DNA of 64,000 nucleotides from an uncultured Clostridia bacterium (lineage in GTDB: Bacteria > Bacillota > Clostridia > Christensenellales > Borkfalkiaceae): contig CALVHR010000004.1 in assembly GCA_944328495.1 (NCBI GenBank), forward strand, positions 1 to 64,000. Reading direction: 5' to 3'. Below the pieces are notes generated by a model, which saw nothing but the letters and a program-made list of their open reading frames with translations, did not search any database and had not been told where the DNA came from. A program made the translations under genes and the position numbers. This document shows, in pieces, positions 43,894 to 52,333 of the stretch. The stretch's first letter is position 1. Each line of letters starts with the position of its first letter.

Positions 43894-46395
43894 TTAATTG
43901 ATCGAACGAAAAACAAATTTCCCGTCTTTCGCATCGACCATCACTTTTTTACCCGAAGTAATACGGTTCGCCAAAATCTCTTCGCTGAGCGCGTCTTCGA
44001 TGCGGCGCTGGATCACGCGCTTGAGCGGCCGCGCACCGTACACCGGATCGTACCCTTCGTCCAAAAGCAATTCTTTTGCGGCTTGCGTCACGCTCACTTC
44101 GATCTCCCGCTTTTTCAATCGCTCGGTCAGCATCGATATAAACAGATCGCACACCTTCGCCGCATCTTCGCGGCTGAGTTTATGGAATATTATGATCTCA
44201 TCGATACGATTCAAAAATTCGGGCTTGAACTGCGCTTTGAGTTCCTCCGTGATTTTCTCCTTCATGCGTTCGTATTCTTCGTCCGCTTCGCGCGAAGGTT
44301 CGCCGCTCGCAAAGCCCAAACGGCGCATCTCCCCCGCTTTGCTTGCTCCGACATTTGACGTCATGATGACAATCGTGTTTTTAAAACTCACGACCCTGCC
44401 TTTGCTGTCCGTCAGCCTGCCGTCATCGAGAATCTGCAACAATATATTGAATACATCGGGATGCGCCTTTTCAATTTCATCAAACAATACCACCGAATAC
44501 GGCTTGCGGCGGATCTTTTCGGTCAGCTGTCCGCCCGCATCGTCAAACCCGACATATCCCGGAGGCGCACCGATGATCTTGCTCACCGCGTGCTTCTCCA
44601 TGAACTCACTCATATCCATGCGCACAAGCAAACGCTCGTCGCCGAACATCGCCGCCGCCAGCGCCTTGCAAAGTTCTGTTTTGCCCACCCCCGTAGGTCC
44701 GACAAAAATAAATGAACCGATCGGACGATTGGGATCTTTCAGTCCCGCACGCGCGCGGCGTATCGCCTTCGCCACCGCTGAGACCGCTTCGTCCTGCCCG
44801 ATCACACGTTTGTGCAACTCATCTTCCAGCCGCAAAAGCCGCGTGCTCTCCTCTTCGGTCAATTTAACGACCGGTATGCCCGTCCAACTCGCAACGATTT
44901 TCGCAACATCCTCCGAACCAATCGAGACATGACTTTCTCCGCGGTTCTTTTCCCAGTCCGCACGGATCTTTTCGATCTCCGCTTCCGCTTCCTTGATCCG
45001 GTTGAGCAACTGCTGCGCCATATTGAAATCATCCTTGCGCGCAGCCTTGTTCTTTTCGGCATTCAGCCGTTCGATCTCCGCTTCCTTTTCTTTGATGCCC
45101 GCAGGGCCGTTATAGCTGTCCAGCCGCGCACGGCTCGCCGCCTCGTCAATCAGATCGATCGCTTTATCGGGCAGAAAACGGTCGGTAATATAACGATCGG
45201 ACAAGCTCGCCGCCGCCACGATCGCGTCATCGCTGATCGCCACTTTATGATGCGCTTCGTATTTATCGCGCAAACCGCGCAAAATCTCGATCGTCTCCTC
45301 TACGCTCGGCTGCTCCACGTTCACGGGCGTAAAACGCCGTTCAAGCGCGGAATCTTTTTCAATATACTTTCTGTATTCGTCGATGGTCGTCGCTCCGATC
45401 GTCTGCAATTCGCCGCGCGCAAGCATCGGCTTTAATATGTTCGCCGCATCCATGCTGTTATCCGAACTCGAACCCGCGCCGACTATATTGTGTATCTCGT
45501 CGATAAACAAGATGACGTTGCCGTTTTTCTGCACCGCTTCAATGGTCTCTTTCAGGCGCTCTTCAAAATCTCCGCGGTATTTCGCCCCCGCCAACATCCC
45601 GGGAAGATCAAGAGAAAAAACCGTCTTGCCAAGAAGCAGATCGGGAACTTCTCCCTTGACGATCGCCTGCGCCAATCCCTCTACAACCGCACTCTTGCCA
45701 ACGCCCGGCTCTCCGATCAGAACGGGATTGTTTTTCGTGCGGCGGGATAGCACCTGTATGATCTTGTCGATCTCTTTTTTTCTGCCGATAACGGGGTCGA
45801 TCTTGCCTTCGCGCGCCTTTTGCGTAAGGTCCGTTCCGTACAAAAGATTCAAACCTCCGCTCGGCTTGGCCTGTACACCCGCCGTCTCAAACTGCTGCTT
45901 TTGGTGCTGCTGACGAAACAAAAGATTCTCATACATGCTGTCGTATTCCGGATCGGGCTCGGGATCGCCCATTTCGCTGTCCAACGTGTTCAAAATGGCG
46001 CGTACGTCCGCCCCCAACATTTTCAACAGCCGCACCGCCACCGATTCTTCATCCACAAGAATCGCAAGAAGCATGTATTCCGATCCTACGCTTGCGCCCG
46101 TACCGTCATGATTGATCGCAAATTCACAGGCTTTGTCAAACATGTTCTTGGTGCGCGGCGTGAATCCGCCGATCTTGACACGCTTATCCAGCGTTCGCAC
46201 AAAGACCGACCTGTATTTCGGTTCCTTTACCCCCGCCTCGCGCAAAATTTTACAGGCACGGCACTCGGGAACATTCAAAATCCCGAACAAAATATGCTCG
46301 CTCCCGATATAGGCGCTCCCGTAATACTTCGCCGCGTCTATGGATAATTTTATCGCTTTTTGCAGATTGATGGAAAATTTATTAAAGTCGTACAT
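43894..46395 (-). CDS. clpC: ClpC, AAA+ unfoldase of the ClpCP protease
   Basis: An 833-residue class I Hsp100. The N-domain (1-150) has the two Clp_N repeats that bind adaptors and phospho-arginine. Walker A motifs are GEPGVGKSA and GPTGVGKTE. A ClpC-type middle coiled-coil (about 410-475) reads ERLNAEKNKAARKDDFNMAQ. The ClpP-docking loop lies in the second AAA domain. ClpC with McsA and McsB degrades arginine-phosphorylated proteins. It follows mcsB by 24 bases in an operon that lacks ctsR. Confidence 0.96.
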   Translation of the reverse strand: MYDFNKFSINLQKAIKLSIDAAKYYGSAYIGSEHILFGILNVPECRACKILREAGVKEPKYRSVFVRTLDKRVKIGGFTPRTKNMFDKACEFAINHDGTGASVGSEYMLLAILVDEESVAVRLLKMLGADVRAILNTLDSEMGDPEPDPEYDSMYENLLFRQQHQKQQFETAGVQAKPSGGLNLLYGTDLTQKAREGKIDPVIGRKKEIDKIIQVLSRRTKNNPVLIGEPGVGKSAVVEGLAQAIVKGEVPDLLLGKTVFSLDLPGMLAGAKYRGDFEERLKETIEAVQKNGNVILFIDEIHNIVGAGSSSDNSMDAANILKPMLARGELQTIGATTIDEYRKYIEKDSALERRFTPVNVEQPSVEETIEILRGLRDKYEAHHKVAISDDAIVAAASLSDRYITDRFLPDKAIDLIDEAASRARLDSYNGPAGIKEKEAEIERLNAEKNKAARKDDFNMAQQLLNRIKEAEAEIEKIRADWEKNRGESHVSIGSEDVAKIVASWTGIPVVKLTEEESTRLLRLEDELHKRVIGQDEAVSAVAKAIRRARAGLKDPNRPIGSFIFVGPTGVGKTELCKALAAAMFGDERLLVRMDMSEFMEKHAVSKIIGAPPGYVGFDDAGGQLTEKIRRKPYSVVLFDEIEKAHPDVFNILLQILDDGRLTDSKGRVVSFKNTIVIMTSNVGASKAGEMRRLGFASGEPSREADEEYERMKEKITEELKAQFKPEFLNRIDEIIIFHKLSREDAAKVCDLFISMLTERLKKREIEVSVTQAAKELLLDEGYDPVYGARPLKRVIQRRIEDALSEEILANRITSGKKVMVDAKDGKFVFRSIN

Positions 46396-46419
46396 CGTTC
46401 GTCTCCGTAAATTATGCCC

Positions 46420-47451
46420 TCAGCGATCGGAACGCCGCACACCGTTCAACGCCTTGCGGCATTCCCGGGCTCGATGCTCGTCACGCTCCCCCGCTGTAAG
46501 CGGTTTATCTATAAAAAGGTTAATATTTGCGGGCCGCATCGCCGCAATCAGATCGTCCAGCGCACCGAATTTATCCGTTTCCAAAAAACCCAGCGCAATG
46601 CCCAGCTTCACATCCGAAACCAATTGCAAAAATTCCGCATACGAGATCGTCTCGCACTGCGTGAGTATTCCCAACGCGCGGCAACAACTGTCTTTCGTAC
46701 CCACATAATCCGCCGCAAGCAATGCCTTGCGCGCCTGTGCCTCAAAATTCACGATTTCCAGCACCGCACGCTGCACTTCCGACAGAATATACTCTTCGCT
46801 CACACCCAGCGTTACTTCGTTGCTGATCTGATACATATATCCGTCCGCCGCGCTCCCTTCTCCGTAAACGCCCCGAACAGTGTGCCCAAGTCTGGAAATT
46901 TCACGGATCAGCCGATTCATTTTATTGATGCGCGTCAGCCCCGGCAAAAACAACATGACCGATGCCCGAAGCCCCGTTCCCAGATTGGTCGGACACGCCG
47001 TCAAATACCCCAGCTGCGCATCAAACGCAAACCGAAGCGTTTTGGACAGCTCGTCATCGATCCCCGAAATCTTATGATATGCCAGCGGAAGATTCAGTCC
47101 GCGCATGATATATTGTTCGCGAAGATGATCTTCTTCGTTGATCATTACCGAAAATTTACCGCGCGGTCCGTCGGTTTCCTCTTCTTCATCGATAAGCGCC
47201 GCCCCGCATTGACGGTTTGCGATCAAGTCTGCGCTGATCAGATGATCGTCGCAAAGCGATTGCGCAACGCTCTCGCTGATCTCATTCATATCGTACAAAC
47301 AAAACCCGCGCAAACGGCTCGCCGCCGCAAATACCGATCGAATGATCTCGCGCGCCTGCTTTTTTTTCAACTTTGCGGGAAAAGGGTATTCGGCAAGATT
47401 GCGCGCCAGACGCACTCGCGTGGATATGACCGTGCTTTCTATGTTATTCAC
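46420..47451 (-). CDS. mcsB: Protein-arginine kinase McsB
   Basis: A 343-residue phosphagen-kinase-fold enzyme that phosphorylates arginines of damaged proteins as a tag for ClpCP. The ATP site arginines are in STRVRLARNLAEYPFP. The catalytic loop is SACPTNLGTG-like (GYLTACPTNLGTGLRASV), with the reactive Cys, and RGVYGEGSAADG is the McsB-specific segment. It overlaps the mcsA end by eight bases. No CtsR is encoded beside it, so activation should depend on McsA alone. Confidence 0.95.
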   Translation of the reverse strand: MNNIESTVISTRVRLARNLAEYPFPAKLKKKQAREIIRSVFAAASRLRGFCLYDMNEISESVAQSLCDDHLISADLIANRQCGAALIDEEEETDGPRGKFSVMINEEDHLREQYIMRGLNLPLAYHKISGIDDELSKTLRFAFDAQLGYLTACPTNLGTGLRASVMLFLPGLTRINKMNRLIREISRLGHTVRGVYGEGSAADGYMYQISNEVTLGVSEEYILSEVQRAVLEIVNFEAQARKALLAADYVGTKDSCCRALGILTQCETISYAEFLQLVSDVKLGIALGFLETDKFGALDDLIAAMRPANINLFIDKPLTAGERDEHRARECRKALNGVRRSDR

Positions 47452-47941
47452 TGTCTTCTCCTCCGCTCTTCCCGCCGTAAATCATGCGGCTGATATCGCG
47501 AATGTCACGGTTGATGCGCTCCGCATCCTTCATCCTTTTTTCGCGCAGCGCGCTCTCCAGCTCACTGCGCAGACGCTTCTGTACGTCCAACAGCTCGAAC
47601 TGCTTTCCGTCACCCAGCGGATGCTTGCCTTCGTGTTCCGTCTTGCCGTGTATGCGTCGGATCGCCGGCATCAGATCTTCACGGAACGTTTCATAGCATG
47701 CCGCACAGCCTAAAAGCCCCGTGCGCGAATAATCCGCAAGCGTCGTCCCGCAAACGGGACATTTTCGTGCGTCTCCCTCTTCTGCCTGCAACAGCGAAAC
47801 AAAAAACCCGGGCTCTTCGCCAAGATACGCCGCCGCTCCGCCCAGCCGTTCATAGCATCCGTCACACAGACACAGCTCCGTCCCGTCCGCGCGCTGAATC
47901 GTATGCACTCCCTCTCTCTTTTTGCAATTGGTACAAAGCAT
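47444..47941 (-). CDS. mcsA: McsA, zinc-binding activator of McsB
   Basis: A 165-residue protein with four CxxC pairs: CTNC, CDGC, CPVC and CAAC (residues about 3-100), forming two zinc sites, followed by a UVR domain (about 120-160; LLDVQKRLRSELESALREKR). ATG 47941 follows GAGGATAAC; the frame to 47980 lacks a site. First gene of mcsA-mcsB-clpC, promoter at 48006-48034. In Bacillus subtilis ctsR precedes mcsA; here the upstream neighbour is sigK, and no CtsR-like frame or heptad operator is visible. Confidence 0.9.
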   Translation of the reverse strand: MLCTNCKKREGVHTIQRADGTELCLCDGCYERLGGAAAYLGEEPGFFVSLLQAEEGDARKCPVCGTTLADYSRTGLLGCAACYETFREDLMPAIRRIHGKTEHEGKHPLGDGKQFELLDVQKRLRSELESALREKRMKDAERINRDIRDISRMIYGGKSGGEDSE

Positions 47942-48005
47942 GTTATCCTCTTCTATAGGAATGCGCAGACCGCTCCTCATGCATCGCCTGCCGTTTCTTA
48001 TTTTT

Positions 48006-48034
48006 ATTATACCATGAACAATGCATGTTGTAAA
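48006..48034 (-). promoter_or_regulatory. Promoter of mcsA-mcsB-clpC
   Basis: TTTACA (48029-48034) and TATAAT (48006-48011), 17-base spacer, minus strand. No CtsR heptad repeat or CIRCE element overlaps it. Confidence 0.7.
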
Positions 48035-48084
48035 CCGATATTTAAAATTTCGCCGCGGTTTGCGCAGCGAAATCTTTTTTCTTT

Positions 48085-48783
48085 TCAGGTATAATCGCTT
48101 TTATCCATGCGCGCTCGGACTTTCTCGATCGCCCTTTTCTCAATACGCGATATGTAGGAACGAGAAATCCGCAAAAACACCGCTACTTCACGCTGCGGCA
48201 TCGGCGCACCGCCTTTCAACCCGTACCGAAGACACAGCACCGTGTATTCACGATCATTGAGCGTTTCCTTTAATAGACGCATAAACTTTTCTTTGACAAG
48301 TTTGCTTTCCACCGTTTTGAAAACACCGTCTTCCTTTTCAAAAAGAAGATCCATCAGCGTCAGCTCGTTGCCCTCTTTGTCTACCCCGACAGGATCGGAA
48401 AGATATACCGTGTTTTTGTGCTTTTTATTGCTCCGCAACAGCATAAGTATTTCATTTTCGATGCAACGCGCCGTGTATGTAGCAAGTTGGGTCCCTCGCC
48501 CCTCCTGATACGTGTTGATCGCCTTGATCAGCCCGATGCTCCCCACCGAAATCAGGTCGTCCGTTTCCGCCGCACCGTTGTATTTCTTCACTATGTGCGC
48601 CACAAGACGCATATTGTGCCGCACAAGCATATCTTTTGCCGCCTGATCCCCCTCTCTCGCCAGCTTTAAACACCGCGCCTCCTCTTCCGGCGGCAATGGT
48701 TTCGGAAAGGACCCCTTCCCTCCGACGGCTGACGTAAAAAACAACAGCTTGCCGATCAACGCATACAGAAATTCAAAAAACAT
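48085..48783 (-). CDS. sigK: Sporulation sigma factor pro-sigma-K
   Basis: A 232-residue sigma-70 family factor that directs late mother-cell transcription. The hydrophobic FFEFLYALIGKLLFFTSAV at residues 2-20 is the inhibitory pro-sequence that SpoIVFB removes, ahead of GKGSFPKPLPPEEE. Region 2 has RHNMRLVAHIVKKY and DLISVGSIGLIKAI; region 4 has REVAVFLRISRSYISRIEKR. ATG 48783 fits the pro-sigma-K start, though its ribosome site is weak. The gene is continuous, with no skin-type prophage interruption. A CATACATTA box upstream (48814-48822) resembles sigma-E or sigma-K -10 elements, matching known autoregulation. Confidence 0.94.
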   Translation of the reverse strand: MFFEFLYALIGKLLFFTSAVGGKGSFPKPLPPEEEARCLKLAREGDQAAKDMLVRHNMRLVAHIVKKYNGAAETDDLISVGSIGLIKAINTYQEGRGTQLATYTARCIENEILMLLRSNKKHKNTVYLSDPVGVDKEGNELTLMDLLFEKEDGVFKTVESKLVKEKFMRLLKETLNDREYTVLCLRYGLKGGAPMPQREVAVFLRISRSYISRIEKRAIEKVRARMDKSDYT

Positions 48784-48813
48784 ACCGCTTACCCCGCTTT
48801 TTTGAGATATCAA

Positions 48814-48822
48814 TAATGTATG
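48814..48822 (-). promoter_or_regulatory. Candidate sporulation (sigma-E/K) -10 element of sigK
   Basis: CATACATTA on the minus strand matches the sigma-K -10 pattern CATAnnnTA and the sigma-E pattern CATACAnT. No convincing -35 partner is seen. The same CATACATT octamer precedes the putative coat gene at 63801-63808. Confidence 0.4.
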
Positions 48823-49076
48823 TTTTTTTCGGCTTGTACCATGCCGCTTTCTTGAAATTACCTGCAACCGAAACAATTGTCCCGCAAATCCTTCGACACG
48901 CCGCGAACCTTTGACAAACATAAAAAAATAGAGTAAAATATTGGCATATTGCAATTAAACAAAAACGTTCATCTGCGGCATGAAAAAACTATGCCGAATG
49001 ATAACTCTTTTATGCAATCATCGATCCGCCGCATTGTGCCGACAACTTGAATTCTAATTTTATCAGAGAAACGACA

Positions 49077-49727
49077 ATGAATGCAATCGAAAACTTTCCC
49101 TTTTATAAAGATTTGTCCGATAATGAGCGAAGCGTGTACCGAAATACTGTACGCGAACGCAATTTCTCTCGCGGCGAGACGATCCACCGCGGCGACTGCG
49201 CGGGTTTGATCCTCGTATTGCGCGGAAGATTGCGCGTCTTTACCGTGTCCGAAGAAGGTAAGGAAATTACCCTGTATCGCCTTACCGCGGGTGAAACATG
49301 CCTGCTGAGCGCTTCCTGTATGCTCTCAAATATTTCCTTTGAAGTATTCGTTACCGCAGAGACCGATTGTTCTCTCCTCTTAATGCCCGCAGCCGCATTC
49401 AAAGAACTTTCCGAAAACTCCCTCGCCGTCGCCAAATTTGCAAACGCTTTGATGGCCGAACGCTTTTCGGGCGCCATGTGGGTTTTAGACCAGGTCCTGA
49501 ATAAAAAATTTGATGCGCGGCTCGCTTCCCTTCTCTTGCAAGAAAAAGAATACCGCAATTCCGATGAACTCAAAATCACACACGAACAACTTGCGGCACA
49601 TCTCGGTACCGTACGCGAAGCAGTTTCTCGCATGTTGAAATATTTTGAAGAAGACGGACTTGTCTCCCTGTTCCGCGGCGGGATCCGCATCCTCGACGAA
49701 CAGCGCCTGCGCGCACTCGCGCAATAA
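49077..49727 (+). CDS. Crp/Fnr-family transcriptional regulator
   Basis: A 216-residue regulator: cyclic-nucleotide-type beta-roll (about 15-115; LRVFTVSEEGKEITLYRLTAGE), long dimer helix (about 118-140), then a winged helix (about 160-210; ITHEQLAAHLGTVREAVSRML as recognition helix). CLLSASCMLSN inside the sensor contributes two of the Cys residues, but the N-terminal FNR iron-sulfur cluster motif is absent. ATG 49077 is preferred over an in-frame TTG at 49047. It lies directly upstream of the thioredoxin-rhodanese-CoA-disulfide reductase unit, which has a matching palindrome at its promoter. Probable thiol or redox-responsive activator; the effector is unknown. Confidence 0.87.
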   Translation: MNAIENFPFYKDLSDNERSVYRNTVRERNFSRGETIHRGDCAGLILVLRGRLRVFTVSEEGKEITLYRLTAGETCLLSASCMLSNISFEVFVTAETDCSLLLMPAAAFKELSENSLAVAKFANALMAERFSGAMWVLDQVLNKKFDARLASLLLQEKEYRNSDELKITHEQLAAHLGTVREAVSRMLKYFEEDGLVSLFRGGIRILDEQRLRALAQ

Positions 49728-49774
49728 GAATCGTATAAATCCCGAGAATTCTTTTAGCGTTGGTACCCGCATCT

Positions 49775-49807
49775 AAAAAACGGCAATGCGCCGTTTTTAT
49801 TTTTTTA
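49775..49807 (+). terminator. Terminator after the Crp/Fnr gene
   Basis: AAAAAACGGC and GCCGTTTTT pair around AATGC, followed by a T-rich run. It separates the regulator gene from the thioredoxin operon. Confidence 0.75.
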
Positions 49808-49824
49808 AATTTTTTTACTTTTAT

Positions 49825-49865
49825 GTAACATTGTTACGGTAAATCCCCAAAAAATGCGCTATACT
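49825..49865 (+). promoter_or_regulatory. Crp/Fnr-type operator and -10 box of the thioredoxin operon
   Basis: GTAACA-T-TGTTAC (49825-49837) is a perfect palindrome of the Crp/Fnr type. A TATACT -10 box lies at 49860-49865 without a recognisable -35. The predicted RNA start is 49872, so the palindrome is centred at -41, the standard class II activator position. Likely bound by the regulator encoded just upstream. Confidence 0.65.
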
Positions 49866-49896
49866 AAGGTCACAAAAACAACGGAGGTAGTTTACA

Positions 49897-50199
49897 ATGG
49901 TCAAAACGATCACAAAAAATAATTTTGAAGAAGAAGTACTCAAGCACAACGGAACCGTTCTGCTCGATTTCTGGGCCGGTTGGTGCGGCCCTTGCCGCGC
50001 TATGTCGCCTGTCGTGGAAAAGCTCGCCGAAGAACATCCCGAAATCCGATTTGGAAAAGTCAATGTCGATGAAGAAAGCGAACTTGCCGCACGGTTCGGA
50101 ATTTTTTCCATCCCGACTTTCGTCGTACTGGAAAACGGCAAAGTAAAAGCGCAGACCGCAGGCGCGCGCCCGAAAGAAGCTTTGGAGGCATTGCTGTGA
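49897..50199 (+). CDS. Thioredoxin
   Basis: A 100-residue cytoplasmic thioredoxin with active site WCGPCR at about residues 29-34 and the cis-Pro loop SIPTFVV near 72. GGAGG precedes the ATG. It reduces protein disulfides; in this operon it may also reduce persulfides or the rhodanese. Its stop overlaps the GTG start of the rhodanese gene. Transcribed from the promoter with the Crp/Fnr palindrome. Confidence 0.93.
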   Translation: MVKTITKNNFEEEVLKHNGTVLLDFWAGWCGPCRAMSPVVEKLAEEHPEIRFGKVNVDEESELAARFGIFSIPTFVVLENGKVKAQTAGARPKEALEALL

Positions 50200-50504
50200 G
50201 TATCCTGTCCCTGTTTAAAAAGACAAATTTCGATGAAAGCCTTCGCGAGGCCAAAAATTGCGGGGGGATCCTCTTGGATGTGCGCACCCCCGAAGAATAT
50301 GCGCAGGGCCATATCCCCGGCGCTCGCAATTTCCCTCTCGATTCTCTCCCCCGCGCGACTCTTCCCGCCGGAAAATTGTTCGTCTATTGCCACAGCGGGG
50401 CAAGAAGCGCTCAGGCAGTACGATTTCTGACCAACCAAGGCAGAGACGCCGTCAATATCGGCGGAATTATCCAATACCATGGCCCGATCGAACGCGGCCT
50501 GTAA
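50196..50504 (+). CDS. Single-domain rhodanese (sulfurtransferase)
   Basis: A 102-residue rhodanese domain. The catalytic Cys lies in the loop YCHSGARS, and DVRTPEEYAQGHIPGARNFP is the family's front motif. It starts with GTG overlapping the thioredoxin stop by four bases. It carries sulfane sulfur as a persulfide; with thioredoxin and CoA-disulfide reductase it suggests detoxification or use of reactive sulfur species. The rhodanese domain at the end of the next protein has a similar loop, CYSGLRS. Confidence 0.9.
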   Translation: MSILSLFKKTNFDESLREAKNCGGILLDVRTPEEYAQGHIPGARNFPLDSLPRATLPAGKLFVYCHSGARSAQAVRFLTNQGRDAVNIGGIIQYHGPIERGL

Positions 50505-50563
50505 AAACTTATTCGCAATTTAGTATATCGTAGCACCCCAAGGTGCAAATGAGGTATTCGTTT

Positions 50564-52258
50564 ATGAAAGTTGTTATCATCGGCGGCGTCGCGGGCGGCG
50601 CCACTGCGGCGGCTCGCCTGCGCCGCCTCGACGAAAATGCAGAAATCATCGTTTTTGAACGCGGCGGGTTTGTCTCCTATGCAAACTGCGGTTTGCCCTA
50701 TTATATCGGCGGCGTCATCACCGATCGAAAAAAACTGACGCTCCAAACCCCTGCCAGCTTTAAAAAAAGATTCAACATCGATGTGCGCGTGCACAGCAAT
50801 GTTATCAAAATCTTACCGCAGGAGCACCGCGTTCTGGTCCGCGATCTCAGTACCGGTACAGAATATTTTGAAAACTACGATAAACTTGTCTATTCTCCCG
50901 GCGCTAAAGCGATCTTTCCGCCCTTCGCTTCCCGCAATGAACGGACTTTTACGCTGCGCACCGTCGAAGACACTTACCGCATCGACGATTTCCTGAAATC
51001 GCATTCCGTTCAAAGCGCAATCGTCGTCGGCGGCGGATTCATCGGCCTTGAAACCGCTGAAAACCTCACTCACCGCGGAATCCGCGTCACTCTGCTCCAA
51101 CTGGAAGACCAGATCATGGCGCCGTTCGACTACGACATGGCATGCATCCTGCACTCCCATATGCGCGAAAAAGGCATCGACCTGCGCCTTTCCAATAAAG
51201 TGACTTCTCTTTACCAATCGGGAGAGCAGATCGTCGCCGAAATCGAAGACAAAAACAGCGTTTCCGCCGACATAGCCCTCGTTGCCATCGGCGTTGTCCC
51301 CGAAACGGAACTCGCCGCCGATGCCGGTCTGGAACTCGGCGCAAAGGGCGCAGTGATCGTCGATTCTCATATGCTCACTTCTGACCCGGATATCTATGCC
51401 GTGGGCGACGCAGTTCTCATTAAAAACAATGTCAGTAATCGGGACACCCTTGTTCCGCTTGCGGGCCCTGCCAATAAACAGGGGCGCATCGCCGCAGACA
51501 ACATTGCAGGTATTTCAAGCACCTATCGGGGCGCGCAAGGCTCATCTGTATTAAAATTGTTTGATTTGACCGCGGCATCTACGGGATTGAACGAACGCGC
51601 CGCACAATCGGCAGGCTTCGACACTGACAGCGTTCTCCTCTTTTTGCCTGATCACGCGACTTACTATCCCGGCGCTCGCAATATGACACTGAAAGTCCTT
51701 TTTGAAAAAAAGACAGGGCGCATTCTCGGAGCGCAAGCAATCGGATTCGGCGGTGTGGAAAAGCGAATCGATGTACTTGCAACCGCAATTCGCGCAAAAA
51801 TGACAGCACTGGATCTTACCGAAATCGATCTTTGTTATGCTCCTCCCTATTCTTCCGCAAAAGACCCGGTCAATATGGCTGGATTTGTCATCGAAAACGT
51901 GCGAAGCGGCATCGTAAAACAGCACTCATGGAAGGATATGGATGCGATCCGCGCAGACAAAAACGCCGTCCTGCTCGATACGCAGACCAAAGAAGAGTAC
52001 GATGAAGCGCACTTCGACGGAGCCATAAACATTCCCGTCGATGAACTCCGCGGCCGCCTTTCCGAGCTGGATAAAAATAAAAAAATATACGTAAACTGTT
52101 ATAGCGGATTGCGCAGCTACATTGCCTGCCGCATTCTCTCCGCAAACGGGTTCAACTGCTCCAACCTCGCAGGCGGAATGCGCTTTTACAAAGTTGTCGC
52201 AGAAGGAAGTGCGTACGACAGCGTTTCCAGGCATCTGTGCGGAATCGAAAACAAATGA
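50564..52258 (+). CDS. CoA-disulfide reductase with C-terminal rhodanese domain
   Basis: A 564-residue flavoprotein of the CoADR-RHD group. Residues 1-445 form the FAD/NAD(P)H reductase: VVIIGGVAGGATAAARLRR at the N-terminus, the single redox Cys in SYANCGLPYYIGG, NADH motif VVGGGFIGLETAENL, and the FAD motif DIYAVGDAV. Residues about 465-550 are a rhodanese domain with catalytic CYSGLRS. It reduces CoA disulfide, CoA persulfide or polysulfide with NAD(P)H. ATG 50564 follows GAGGT. Last gene of the redox operon. Confidence 0.92.
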   Translation: MKVVIIGGVAGGATAAARLRRLDENAEIIVFERGGFVSYANCGLPYYIGGVITDRKKLTLQTPASFKKRFNIDVRVHSNVIKILPQEHRVLVRDLSTGTEYFENYDKLVYSPGAKAIFPPFASRNERTFTLRTVEDTYRIDDFLKSHSVQSAIVVGGGFIGLETAENLTHRGIRVTLLQLEDQIMAPFDYDMACILHSHMREKGIDLRLSNKVTSLYQSGEQIVAEIEDKNSVSADIALVAIGVVPETELAADAGLELGAKGAVIVDSHMLTSDPDIYAVGDAVLIKNNVSNRDTLVPLAGPANKQGRIAADNIAGISSTYRGAQGSSVLKLFDLTAASTGLNERAAQSAGFDTDSVLLFLPDHATYYPGARNMTLKVLFEKKTGRILGAQAIGFGGVEKRIDVLATAIRAKMTALDLTEIDLCYAPPYSSAKDPVNMAGFVIENVRSGIVKQHSWKDMDAIRADKNAVLLDTQTKEEYDEAHFDGAINIPVDELRGRLSELDKNKKIYVNCYSGLRSYIACRILSANGFNCSNLAGGMRFYKVVAEGSAYDSVSRHLCGIENK

Positions 52259-52265
52259 TATTCAT

Positions 52266-52313
52266 ATACGAAAGCGCGCAGCCGAACATTTTTTCGGCTG
52301 CGCGCTTTCGTAT
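52266..52313. terminator. Bidirectional 20-bp terminator
   Basis: ATACGAAAGCGCGCAGCCGA (52266-52285) pairs perfectly with its complement at 52294-52313 around an eight-base loop. It lies between the reductase gene and the convergent AraC gene. Confidence 0.8.
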
Positions 52314-52333
52314 AGAAATTCTAATTACACTAG

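Noticed and set aside
46414..47493. Plus-strand frame of 359 codons
   Set aside because: Antisense to mcsB, whose motifs are unambiguous.
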